Shown piece after piece: positions 1 to 5,862 of a stretch of DNA of 8,070 nucleotides. Position 1 is the first letter of the stretch. Each line of letters opens with the position of its first letter. The DNA lies in contig UQRG01000061.1 of the NCBI GenBank assembly GCA_900543365.1, positions 1-8,070 of the forward strand, in the 5' to 3' direction. The translations under genes and the position numbers were made by a program. The notes beneath the pieces are model-generated. The model saw only the letters and a list, made by a program, of their open reading frames with translations. It made no database searches and was not told where the DNA came from. This stretch comes from an uncultured Eubacterium sp. (GTDB lineage: Bacteria; Bacillota; Clostridia; Lachnospirales; CAG-274).

Positions 1-5
1 TGCAT
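1..5 (-). CDS. Start of a minus-strand gene, probably dnaN (DNA polymerase III beta clamp), partial
   Basis: Only the start codon (complement of 3-5) and two further bases lie in the window, so the protein cannot be read. A strong ribosome binding site (AAAGGAGA, complement of 12-19) ends about seven bases before the ATG, which makes this a real translation start. It lies directly downstream of dnaA on the same strand, across a 375-base gap filled with origin signals. In Bacillota the next gene after dnaA is nearly always dnaN, which encodes the sliding clamp. The identity rests on gene order alone. Confidence 0.5.
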
Positions 6-42
6 AATATATCTCCTTTAAACGAAAAGCTAAAATATACTG

Positions 43-118
43 TATATATAATATATATATTATAATATATTTATATATAAAATTGTTGTTGTTGTAGAGG
101 CTGTGAATTTGTTGAAAA
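43..118 (-). other. oriC: Probable oriC unwinding module: degenerate DnaA boxes, GC cluster, trio-like tract, A/T-rich DUE
   Basis: Read on the minus strand (dnaA to dnaN), the parts come in the order known for the B. subtilis basal unwinding system. First are two overlapping weak DnaA boxes, TTTTCAACA (118-110) and AAATTCACA (110-102), each with two mismatches to TTATNCACA. Next comes a short G/C-rich patch (GCCTC, 101-97), then a three-base repeat tract (97-83), then 42 uninterrupted A/T bases (84-43). The order, the box orientation and the position just before dnaN all match the B. subtilis arrangement. Where melting actually happens is inferred. The A/T-rich stretch near 1920-1945, beside the upstream boxes, is the alternative. 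Confidence 0.75.
83..97 (+). repeat. DnaA-trio-like tract (GAT then four GTT, read 3' to 5')
   Basis: Read 3' to 5' on the plus strand from position 97 down, the bases form GAT (97-95) followed by GTT four times (94-83). DnaA trios in B. subtilis are read this way, with consensus 3'-GAT-5' and adenine favoured in the middle position. Here only the box-proximal trio fits; the rest keep the three-base period and the G but have T in the middle. It abuts the GC cluster on one side and the A/T-only stretch on the other. Confidence 0.6.
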
Positions 119-164
119 GTCCACAAACCCTTGATAAAATCTATAAAAATTAATTAACAGTGAC

Positions 165-297
165 TGTGCAAAAATATAAATTTTATTTACAGAAATCCAC
201 AGTGGAAAAATACAATAAAAAAGTATTCACATTTTGCTAAAATAATAAACATTAATAAACACAAAGTTATCCACATATCCACAATTACTGTGGATAT
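165..297. other. DnaA box cluster between dnaA and the downstream gene
   Basis: Against the consensus TTATNCACA there is one perfect box, TTATCCACA at 267-275 (plus). One-mismatch boxes are ATATCCACA at 275-283 (plus) and 289-297 (minus), GTATTCACA at 223-231 (plus) and TTTTGCACA at 165-173 (minus). A two-mismatch box, AAATCCACA, lies at 193-201. This density in about 130 bases, next to the putative unwinding site, corresponds to the incC part of a bipartite origin. The weaker boxes are individually uncertain because the region is A/T-rich. Confidence 0.8.
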
Positions 298-299
298 GT
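273..299. repeat. 11-bp perfect inverted repeat made of two DnaA boxes
   Basis: ACATATCCACA (273-283) and its exact complement (289-299) are separated by five bases. Each arm contains an ATATCCACA box, so two DnaA molecules would bind in opposite orientation. The perfect box at 267-275 shares one base with the left arm. In dnaA read-through RNA the repeat could fold into a hairpin, but no T-run follows on the minus strand, so it does not look like a terminator. Confidence 0.75.
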
Positions 300-380
300 C
301 TTTAAAATTTAAGTTATAAACAGGAGTAGAAAAGTACGAGTTTCTACTATATATAATGTGTGTTGTTTTAGAGAGCAATA

Positions 381-1718
381 TTAATTGCCAATTATTCTTT
401 TTTCTATACTTTTTATTTCAGCTGCTCTTTCTTTATCTGTTTCAAGAATTTTACATATTTTATCACAGCCATTCATTACTGTAGAATGGTCACGACCACC
501 AAACTTATCGCCTATTTCTTCAAGACTGTCTTCAAGAAGTTTACGGCAAAGGTACATTGCTATATGTCTATAGGTAGTAAGAGGCTTAGTTCTTCTTTTA
601 GATAAAAGCTCATCAACTGATATTTTATAAAAATCTGCTACAGTTTCTTGAATGTAAGCTACTGTAACATTAGCTTTATTGTCACGAATAACATCTTTCA
701 TAACTTCTTCTGCTAATTCCATATCAATAACTCTATTATTAAACTTAGCATAAATAACAATTTTCTTTAAAGTACCTTCCATTTCTCTTATGTTGGAAGT
801 AATGGTATAAGCTATGTACTGTAAAATTTCATTAGGAATTTTAATATTCATAGTTTCAGCTTTTTTTGCAAGAATAGCTGTTCTAGTTTCAAAATCAGGA
901 GCTTTAATATCAAAAATAAGTCCCTTAGACATTCTTGAAACAAGTCTGTCAGTAAGTGTTTTAATTTCTTGTGGTTTACGGTCAGAGCACATTACAATTT
1001 GTTTTTTTGCGTCAAAAAGGGCATTAAAAGTATGGAAGAACTCTTCCTGTGCTGCTTCTTTACCTGAAAGGAACTGAACATCATCAATAAGAAGAAGGTC
1101 AAGTTCTCTATATTTTTCCTTAAATTCAATAGTTCGCTTATCTCTAATAGCTTCAACAAGTTCTGTAGTAAACTTTTCACAAGAAACATACATAACCTTA
1201 GCGTTTGGGTTACATTTTGTAACATGGTTACCAATAGCGTGCATAAGGTGTGTTTTACCAAGACCAACACCACCATAAAGGAATAGTGGGTTATACATAT
1301 CGTCTTCTCCGGGATTGTCTGCAACAGCAACAGCTGCAGCATAAGCTATATTGTTAGATGCACCTACTATATAGTTACTAAAAACATAGTCTGGAATTAG
1401 TCCATTAGAACCTTGTTTAACTTGAGGTTTTTCTTGAGTTATAACTACAGGTTCATTATCATCTGGAACTTCGTCCTCAAATATAAATGTCATAGGTTTT
1501 GAAAAAACTTGACTAATAGCCTTATTTAATTTGTCAGAATACTTCTTTTTAATAATATCTTTGTAAGCTGAGACGCCCATACTAATAGAGCAAATAAAAA
1601 GACTGTCAGTATATCTAACAGGCTGTATAGGTGATATAAAGGCATCAAATGTAATTTCGTTCATATCCTGCTTAAGAACATCAATAATTTGTTGCCAATA
1701 CAAATCAATGTTTGCCAT
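381..1718 (-). CDS. dnaA: Chromosomal replication initiator protein DnaA
   Basis: DnaA is the AAA+ ATPase that binds DnaA boxes, melts the origin and helps load the replicative helicase. The 445-residue length is usual. Domain I is about residues 1-80, a short linker 82-108, the AAA+ domain about 110-345 and the DNA-binding domain IV about 348-445. Visible motifs are Walker A GGVGLGKTH (149-157), Walker B LLLIDDVQ (208-215), the sensor 1 region CSDRKP (244-249), the sensor 2 region NIREMEG (309-315) and the DnaA signature around GGRDHSTV (407-414). The start is fixed by AAAGGAGA seven bases upstream. Two places differ from the usual family sequence: SRMSKGL (261-267) where most DnaA proteins have SRFxWGL, and TTYRHIAM (381-388) where AxPRQIAM is usual. 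DnaA boxes in its leader suggest autoregulation. No terminator is visible after it, so co-transcription with the next gene is likely. Confidence 0.98.
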   Translation of the reverse strand: MANIDLYWQQIIDVLKQDMNEITFDAFISPIQPVRYTDSLFICSISMGVSAYKDIIKKKYSDKLNKAISQVFSKPMTFIFEDEVPDDNEPVVITQEKPQVKQGSNGLIPDYVFSNYIVGASNNIAYAAAVAVADNPGEDDMYNPLFLYGGVGLGKTHLMHAIGNHVTKCNPNAKVMYVSCEKFTTELVEAIRDKRTIEFKEKYRELDLLLIDDVQFLSGKEAAQEEFFHTFNALFDAKKQIVMCSDRKPQEIKTLTDRLVSRMSKGLIFDIKAPDFETRTAILAKKAETMNIKIPNEILQYIAYTITSNIREMEGTLKKIVIYAKFNNRVIDMELAEEVMKDVIRDNKANVTVAYIQETVADFYKISVDELLSKRRTKPLTTYRHIAMYLCRKLLEDSLEEIGDKFGGRDHSTVMNGCDKICKILETDKERAAEIKSIEKRIIGN

Positions 1719-1746
1719 TGTGTTCTCCTTTCACTTTGAATTAAAT

Positions 1747-1830
1747 TTATAATAAAATATAGTAATATACAAATTTGCTTATCCACAAATTAACTTTTAT
1801 TAACAATGGTGGATAAGTATATATATACAC
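1747..1830 (-). CDS. Possible 27-codon leader ORF upstream of dnaA (speculative)
   Basis: On the minus strand, a GGAGG (complement of 1838-1842) is followed seven bases later by a GTG and 26 further sense codons ending in TAA, 28 bases before the dnaA start codon. The predicted peptide is hydrophobic and rich in tyrosine, isoleucine and leucine (it begins MYIYTYPPLL). It would lie inside the dnaA 5' leader if transcription starts near 1924. Two DnaA boxes fall inside it, so the sequence is constrained by origin function and the reading frame may be accidental. I know of no described dnaA leader peptide of this kind. Confidence 0.2.
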   Translation of the reverse strand: MYIYTYPPLLIKVNLWISKFVYYYILL

Positions 1831-1907
1831 AGTTTAACCTCCAAAATGTTATTAAATGTGTGTAATTTTAAAGGTTATCCACACAGTTTTCCACAAATTG
1901 TTGATAA
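1779..1907. other. oriC: DnaA box cluster upstream of dnaA
   Basis: Perfect TTATCCACA boxes lie at 1779-1787 and 1875-1883 (both plus). One-mismatch boxes are TTATCCACC at 1808-1816 (minus), TTTTCCACA at 1887-1895 (plus), TTATCAACA at 1899-1907 (minus) and ATATACACA at 1823-1831 (plus). Three of them sit in a 33-base block (1875-1907). This is the second half of a bipartite origin and lies immediately downstream of the putative dnaA transcription start, where bound DnaA would repress its own gene. Confidence 0.85.
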
Positions 1908-1930
1908 CTCTATAGATAATTGACTTTTTT

Positions 1931-1959
1931 ATTATATCATAAAAGGGGTGGTTTTTCTA
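1931..1959 (-). promoter_or_regulatory. Putative dnaA promoter (extended -10)
   Basis: On the minus strand TGATATAAT (complement of 1931-1939) is a perfect extended -10 element. A 17-base spacer separates its TATAAT from TAGAAA (complement of 1954-1959), which matches four of six bases of the TTGACA -35 box. Transcription would begin near 1924 and give a leader of about 206 bases containing the upstream DnaA boxes. Weaker A/T-rich promoter-like strings closer to dnaA cannot be excluded. Confidence 0.55.
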
Positions 1960-2052
1960 CTAAATTTTACACTAAATATTTGTGTAGATTTTAGTATTTT
2001 TATACATATACACATTAGCATAAATAAAGTAACATTTGTTGACAAATATATA

Positions 2053-2081
2053 TTGAAATATTTTTACATCAGTGATATAAT
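2053..2081 (+). promoter_or_regulatory. argS promoter (sigma-A type, extended -10)
   Basis: TTGAAA (2053-2058) is followed after 17 bases by TATAAT (2076-2081), with TG at the extended -10 position. This is close to an ideal housekeeping promoter. Transcription would begin near 2088, leaving a leader of only about 30 bases with AAAGGAGAT (2103-2111) as ribosome binding site. There is no room for a T-box or attenuator, unlike at serS. A perfect TTGACA at 2039-2044 has no good -10 partner at normal spacing. Confidence 0.7.
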
Positions 2082-2117
2082 TAAATTGGTGTATTATATA
2101 ACAAAGGAGATAAAACA

Positions 2118-3812
2118 ATGGATTTTATTAAAGGTATAGCTGAAGCAATAGCTAAAGCTGCTGATTTAGATATAAATGAAACAGAAGTTGCTATAGAAAT
2201 TCCAAAAGCAGGTATGGGTGATTATGCTTTTCCTTGCTTTAGACTTGCAAAGGTACTTAGAAAAGCTCCTCCTATAATAGCAAAGGATATTGCTGAAAAA
2301 ATTGTTAAGCCGGATTTTGTATCTGAAATACAGGTAGTTAATGCTTACATTAATTTTTATGTAGACAAAGCTGTATTTGTTAAAAATGTGTTAAAGTCTG
2401 TAAATGAAAAGGGTGGCAAGTATATTAACTCTAGTATTGGTGAGGGAAAGACTATAGTCATTGATTATTCTTCACCTAATATTGCAAAACCTTTCCATAT
2501 TGGTCATTTAAGGTCAACAGCTATTGGTAATAGTTTATATAAGATTTATAAGGCTTTAGGTTACAATGTAGTAGGTATTAACCATTTAGGAGATTGGGGA
2601 ACTCAATTTGGCAAACTTATTGTTGCATACAAAATGTGGGGCAACAAAGATGCTGTTGAAAGAGATGATATTAAGGAACTTTCAAGAATCTATGTTAAAT
2701 TTCACGAAGAAGCTGAAAAAAATCCATCTCTTAATGATGAAGCTAGAAGTTGGCTTGTTAAAATGCAGGAGGGTGACAAAGAGGCTTTAAGTCTTTGGAA
2801 GTGGTTCTGTGAAATTAGTATGAAAGAATTTAACAGAATTTATGATAGACTTGGAATTACATTTGATAGTTATGCAGGAGAAAGTTTTTATAATGATAAG
2901 ATGCAGGCTGTTGTTGATGAAATTAAGGAGAAAAATCTTCTTACAGAAAGTCAAGGTGCTCAAATTGTTGACCTTGAGGAATATAAAATGCCTCCTTGTC
3001 TTATTTTAAGAAGTGATGGTGGTACTTTATATCCTACAAGAGATATTTCAGCTGCTATCTATAGAAAAGAAACTTATAATTTTGACAAGTGTATATATGT
3101 AACTGCTCTTGACCAAAATTTACACTTTGCTCAGTGGTTTAAGGTTATTGAATTAATGGGTTATGATTGGGCTAAGGATTTAGTGCATACTCCATTTGGT
3201 TTAGTTAGTCTTGGAGATGGCAAGTTAAGTACAAGAAAAGGTCATGTTGTATTAATGGAGGATATTCTTAACCAATCTGTTGATAAAACTAAGAATATAA
3301 TAGAAGAAAAAAATCCTAATCTTCCAAATAAAGAGGAAATTGCTGAAGAAGTTGGTATTGGTGCCATTGTATTTGATGACTTATTTAATAGCAGAATTAA
3401 GAATGTTGTGTTTGATTTTGATAGAATGCTTAATTTTGATGGTGAAACAGGTCCTTATGCACAGTATACTCACGCTAGAGCTTGCAGTATAATTAAAAAG
3501 GCTGAAATTAATAAGGCTTATGAAAATGTTGATTATAGTCTTTTATGTGATGAGTCAAGTTTTAATGTTTGCAAGGTTATAAATGATTTTCCTGATAAGG
3601 TAAAAGAGGCTGCTGAAAAAAATGAACCTTATATAGTAGCTAGACAGGTTATTGAAGTTTGTAAAGCATTTAATAAGTTCTATAATGAAAACAATATTAT
3701 TAATAGTGAAGAAAATGTGAAAAAAGCAAGGCTTAATATTGTATTTGCTGTAAGGGATATTCTTAAAGCCGGATTAGAACTTTTAGGTGTAAAAGCTCCA
3801 GAACAAATGTAA
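2118..3812 (+). CDS. argS: Arginyl-tRNA synthetase (class I)
   Basis: This cytoplasmic enzyme charges tRNA-Arg with arginine using ATP. The protein is 564 residues, normal for bacterial ArgRS. An N-terminal tRNA-recognition domain covers roughly residues 1-85. The class I catalytic site shows KPFHIGHLRSTAIGN (124-138) with HIGH at 127-130. The second signature appears in the ArgRS-typical form KLSTRKG (369-375). The C-terminal DALR-type anticodon-binding domain includes GPYAQYTHARA (445-455), and the protein ends with the family-typical PEQM. The start is fixed by AAAGGAGAT six bases upstream. The gene is divergent from dnaA and monocistronic, with its own promoter and a strong terminator. 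Its place beside the origin is unusual, since rpmH commonly lies here. No catalytic residue looks missing. Confidence 0.98.
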   Translation: MDFIKGIAEAIAKAADLDINETEVAIEIPKAGMGDYAFPCFRLAKVLRKAPPIIAKDIAEKIVKPDFVSEIQVVNAYINFYVDKAVFVKNVLKSVNEKGGKYINSSIGEGKTIVIDYSSPNIAKPFHIGHLRSTAIGNSLYKIYKALGYNVVGINHLGDWGTQFGKLIVAYKMWGNKDAVERDDIKELSRIYVKFHEEAEKNPSLNDEARSWLVKMQEGDKEALSLWKWFCEISMKEFNRIYDRLGITFDSYAGESFYNDKMQAVVDEIKEKNLLTESQGAQIVDLEEYKMPPCLILRSDGGTLYPTRDISAAIYRKETYNFDKCIYVTALDQNLHFAQWFKVIELMGYDWAKDLVHTPFGLVSLGDGKLSTRKGHVVLMEDILNQSVDKTKNIIEEKNPNLPNKEEIAEEVGIGAIVFDDLFNSRIKNVVFDFDRMLNFDGETGPYAQYTHARACSIIKKAEINKAYENVDYSLLCDESSFNVCKVINDFPDKVKEAAEKNEPYIVARQVIEVCKAFNKFYNENNIINSEENVKKARLNIVFAVRDILKAGLELLGVKAPEQM

Positions 3813-3838
3813 AATTATATAAAATTACAGAATAAAAC

Positions 3839-3880
3839 AAAAATACACAAATTTTTAACTGAAATTTGTGTATTTTTTTT
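3839..3880 (+). terminator. Intrinsic terminator after argS
   Basis: A perfect 14-bp stem (3841-3854 with 3862-3875) closes a seven-base loop and runs into eight T residues (3873-3880). Two more A-T pairs can extend it to 3839 and 3877. It starts 27 bases after the argS stop and separates argS from the par operon. Confidence 0.9.
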
Positions 3881-3911
3881 GTTTATTGATATTTAAGGTA
3901 AAGGAAATTTG

Positions 3912-3920
3912 TGTTATACT
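3912..3920 (+). promoter_or_regulatory. Putative parA promoter (extended -10)
   Basis: TGTTATACT is an extended -10 element (TATACT with upstream TG). The sequence 17 bases upstream (TTTAAG, 3892-3897) is a poor -35, so the TG extension would have to carry recognition. Transcription would start near 3927, placing the parS site at 3944-3959 in the 5' leader, where ParB binding could repress the operon. Confidence 0.5.
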
Positions 3921-3943
3921 ATTGTTAGTAATATTAATGTAAA

Positions 3944-3959
3944 TGTTTCACGTGAAACA
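3944..3959. other. parS: parS site 1 (ParB loading site)
   Basis: This is the perfect 16-bp palindrome TGTTTCACGTGAAACA, identical to the consensus bacterial parS. The symmetry extends by two bases on each side (3942-3961). It lies between the putative parA promoter and the parA ribosome binding site. ParB nucleates here, and as a CTP-dependent clamp it then slides onto flanking DNA. Confidence 0.97.
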
Positions 3960-3982
3960 TTAAAATGAAAGGATAAATTGTT

Positions 3983-4756
3983 ATGGGTAAGGTTATTGCA
4001 ATAGCAAACCAAAAAGGTGGTGTAGGTAAAACTACAACTACTATAAATTTGGCTGCTTATTTGGCTGAAATGAATAAAAAGATTCTTGTTGTGGATTCTG
4101 ACCCTCAGGGTAATACTACAACAGGCTTAGGTATTGACAAAAATAATGTAAATGGAACATTTTATGATGTTTTAACTAACAATATGGCATTTAATGACGC
4201 TGTAGAAAGTACAAATTTTGATGAGTTTCAAATAGATGTACTTCCTACAGATATTCAGCTTTCTGGTGCTGAAATTGAGTTAATTAATTTTGATAGGAGA
4301 GAATACATACTTAAAAATATTGTTGATGATAATAATTTAAGGGATAAATATGATTATATTCTTATTGATTGTCCTCCATCATTAAATATTCTTACTCTTA
4401 ATGCTATGACTTGTGCTAATTCTGTTCTTATTCCTTTACAGTGCGAATTTTTGGCGTTAGAAGGTCTTAGTCAGTTTTTGCATACATACAACTTAGTTAA
4501 AGAAAAACTTAATCCGGCTATTGAAATTGAAGGTGTAGTATTTACAATGTATGATGCTAGAACTAACTTATCAATGCAGGTAGTTGAAGAAGTAACTAAT
4601 TATTTAGGTGCTGATTTATTTAAATGTATTGTACCTAGAACAGTTAGATTAAGTGAAGCACCTAGCCACGGTCTTCCTATTAATCTATATGATAGAAAAA
4701 ATAAAGGTGCTGAGGCTTATGAGTTACTGGCTGAAGGTATTATTAATAAAGAATAG
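3983..4756 (+). CDS. parA: Chromosome-partitioning ATPase ParA (Soj)
   Basis: ParA is a deviant Walker ATPase that binds DNA non-specifically as an ATP dimer and, with ParB, moves origin regions apart. In Bacillota, Soj also modulates DnaA activity. The 257-residue length is typical of small chromosomal ParA. The deviant Walker A is KGGVGKTT (11-18) with both signature lysines, the switch I/A' motif is DSDPQGN (38-44) and Walker B is LIDCPPSL (127-134). The family segment PRTVRLSEAPSHG (218-230) carries arginines used in DNA binding. There is no N-terminal helix-turn-helix of the large plasmid type. The start is set by GAAAGGA (3967-3973), nine bases upstream. It is followed by parB after a 164-base gap. 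Confidence 0.97.
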   Translation: MGKVIAIANQKGGVGKTTTTINLAAYLAEMNKKILVVDSDPQGNTTTGLGIDKNNVNGTFYDVLTNNMAFNDAVESTNFDEFQIDVLPTDIQLSGAEIELINFDRREYILKNIVDDNNLRDKYDYILIDCPPSLNILTLNAMTCANSVLIPLQCEFLALEGLSQFLHTYNLVKEKLNPAIEIEGVVFTMYDARTNLSMQVVEEVTNYLGADLFKCIVPRTVRLSEAPSHGLPINLYDRKNKGAEAYELLAEGIINKE

Positions 4757-4835
4757 TAAGTGATGAATGTTTTTTATTAAATACAGGAAAAACAAAAAAA
4801 TCTTATAATCATAAATTTTTTACTTTGTAAAGGAA

Positions 4836-4854
4836 TTTAAGTTTTTAACTTAAA
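4836..4854 (+). repeat. Small hairpin in the parA-parB gap
   Basis: TTTAAGTT (4836-4843) pairs perfectly with AACTTAAA (4847-4854) around a three-base loop. It is A/T-only apart from one G-C pair and no T-run follows, so it is at best a weak pause or mRNA-processing signal. The surrounding gap, 4757-4920, also contains a TATAAT (4804-4809) that could be the -10 of an internal parB promoter, but no convincing -35 lies upstream. Confidence 0.3.
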
Positions 4855-4920
4855 AGTCCACTATAAAAATGGAGTAATAATTTTATTATTATATTAATTA
4901 GAAAGGCTATGGTAAAAAAT

Positions 4921-5823
4921 ATGGCATTACAAAAGAAAGGTTTAGGTATGGGTTTAGGTGCTTTAATGTCATCAAACGACTTAGAAAGTGCTGGAAATAA
5001 AATACACGAAATAGATATTAACAAAATTAATCCTAATAAAAATCAGCCAAGGACTTATTTTAATGATGATGCTTTACAGGAACTTGCTGATTCAATAAGT
5101 GAAATTGGAATTATACAACCATTAATAGTTAAAAAAAATGGTGAATTTTATGAAATAATAGCAGGTGAAAGAAGATGGAGAGCAGCTAGAATGGCTGGTC
5201 TTAGAAAAGTACCTGTTATTGTAAAGGACTTTGATGATTTAAAAACTCTTGAAGCTGCATTAATTGAAAATGTACAGAGAGAGGACTTAAATCCTATGGA
5301 AGAAGCATTTACTTATGTAAGATTTGCTGATGAATTTAATTTAAGTCAAGAAGAAATTGCTAAAAAGGTTGGCAAAAGTCGTTCAGCAGTTGCCAACTCT
5401 ATGCGACTTGTAAATCTTGACCCTAGAGTACAAATTTTTGTTAAAGAGGGCAAGTTATCTAATGGGCACGGCAGAACTCTTTTAGGTATTGAGGATAGTG
5501 AGCTTCAGTTTGAATTGGCTGAAAAAATAATTGATGATGGGTTAAGTGTAAGACAAACAGAAGAACTTGTTAAAGCTACTATTGAAAATTTGAACAAGCC
5601 TCTTGAAGAAAAGGTAGAAAAAGAACAAACAACTGTAAATCCTGAAGTTGCTAGAGAATGTTTAAGAATTTCTAACGAACTTAAGAATATTTTTGGTACA
5701 AAAGTAAATATTAAGAATAATAAAAATAAGGGTAATGGCAAAATAGAAATAGAATATAGTAGCGTTGATGATTTAGATAGAATTGTTGGTTTAATTAAGT
5801 CTAAAATGATTGATATAAATTAA
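4921..5823 (+). CDS. parB: Chromosome-partitioning protein ParB (Spo0J)
   Basis: ParB binds parS, closes into a CTP-dependent clamp and spreads, marking the origin for ParA and condensin. From this start the protein is 300 residues. The N-terminus has the KKGLGMGLGALM lead-in (5-16) typical of ParA-interacting tails. Box I is NKNQPR (39-44), the CTP-binding signature is GERRWRAAR (82-90), and ENVQREDLNP (116-125) precedes a helix-turn-helix near 141-161 that reads parS. A charged linker (about 225-240) leads to the C-terminal dimerisation domain (about 245-300). An ATG four codons earlier (4909) is only two bases from the ribosome binding site AGAAAGG (4900-4906), so 4921, also the usual family start, is preferred. 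One parS lies upstream of the operon and another ten bases after the stop. Confidence 0.96.
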   Translation: MALQKKGLGMGLGALMSSNDLESAGNKIHEIDINKINPNKNQPRTYFNDDALQELADSISEIGIIQPLIVKKNGEFYEIIAGERRWRAARMAGLRKVPVIVKDFDDLKTLEAALIENVQREDLNPMEEAFTYVRFADEFNLSQEEIAKKVGKSRSAVANSMRLVNLDPRVQIFVKEGKLSNGHGRTLLGIEDSELQFELAEKIIDDGLSVRQTEELVKATIENLNKPLEEKVEKEQTTVNPEVARECLRISNELKNIFGTKVNIKNNKNKGNGKIEIEYSSVDDLDRIVGLIKSKMIDIN

Positions 5824-5833
5824 TAATTGAAAA

Positions 5834-5849
5834 TGTTTCACGTGAAACA
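5834..5849. other. parS: parS site 2 (ParB loading site)
   Basis: This second perfect TGTTTCACGTGAAACA lies between the parB stop codon and the ribosome binding site of the next gene, 1,890 bases from the first site. Read in the frame of the downstream phosphatase it encodes MFHVKQ. Two parS sites flanking parAB near the origin fit a Bacillota centromere cluster. Confidence 0.97.
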
Positions 5850-5862
5850 AAAGGAAAATAAA

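Noticed and set aside
187..378. 63-codon minus-strand open frame between dnaA and the next gene
   Set aside because: It runs through the DnaA-box cluster, has no ribosome binding site of note in front of its start and resembles no family; it is an A/T-rich chance frame.
385..1342. Open frames on either strand inside dnaA
   Set aside because: They are shadows of the dnaA coding sequence, whose motifs are unmistakable.
1817..1828. GTATATATATAC palindrome upstream of dnaA
   Set aside because: A simple alternating TA tract in A/T-rich DNA; no regulator site is recognisable, though it may add local duplex instability.
2039..2044. Perfect TTGACA -35 box upstream of argS
   Set aside because: No acceptable -10 lies 16-18 bases downstream, whereas TTGAAA at 2053 pairs ideally with the extended -10 at 2073-2081.
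1948..2139. 63-codon plus-strand open frame upstream of and overlapping the argS start
   Set aside because: It covers the argS promoter and overlaps argS in another frame; its composition is that of A/T-rich noncoding DNA and it has no family resemblance.
4909..4920. Upstream ATG of parB (adds MVKN)
   Set aside because: It is only two bases from the ribosome binding site AGAAAGG; the ATG at 4921 has workable spacing and gives the usual ParB N-terminus.
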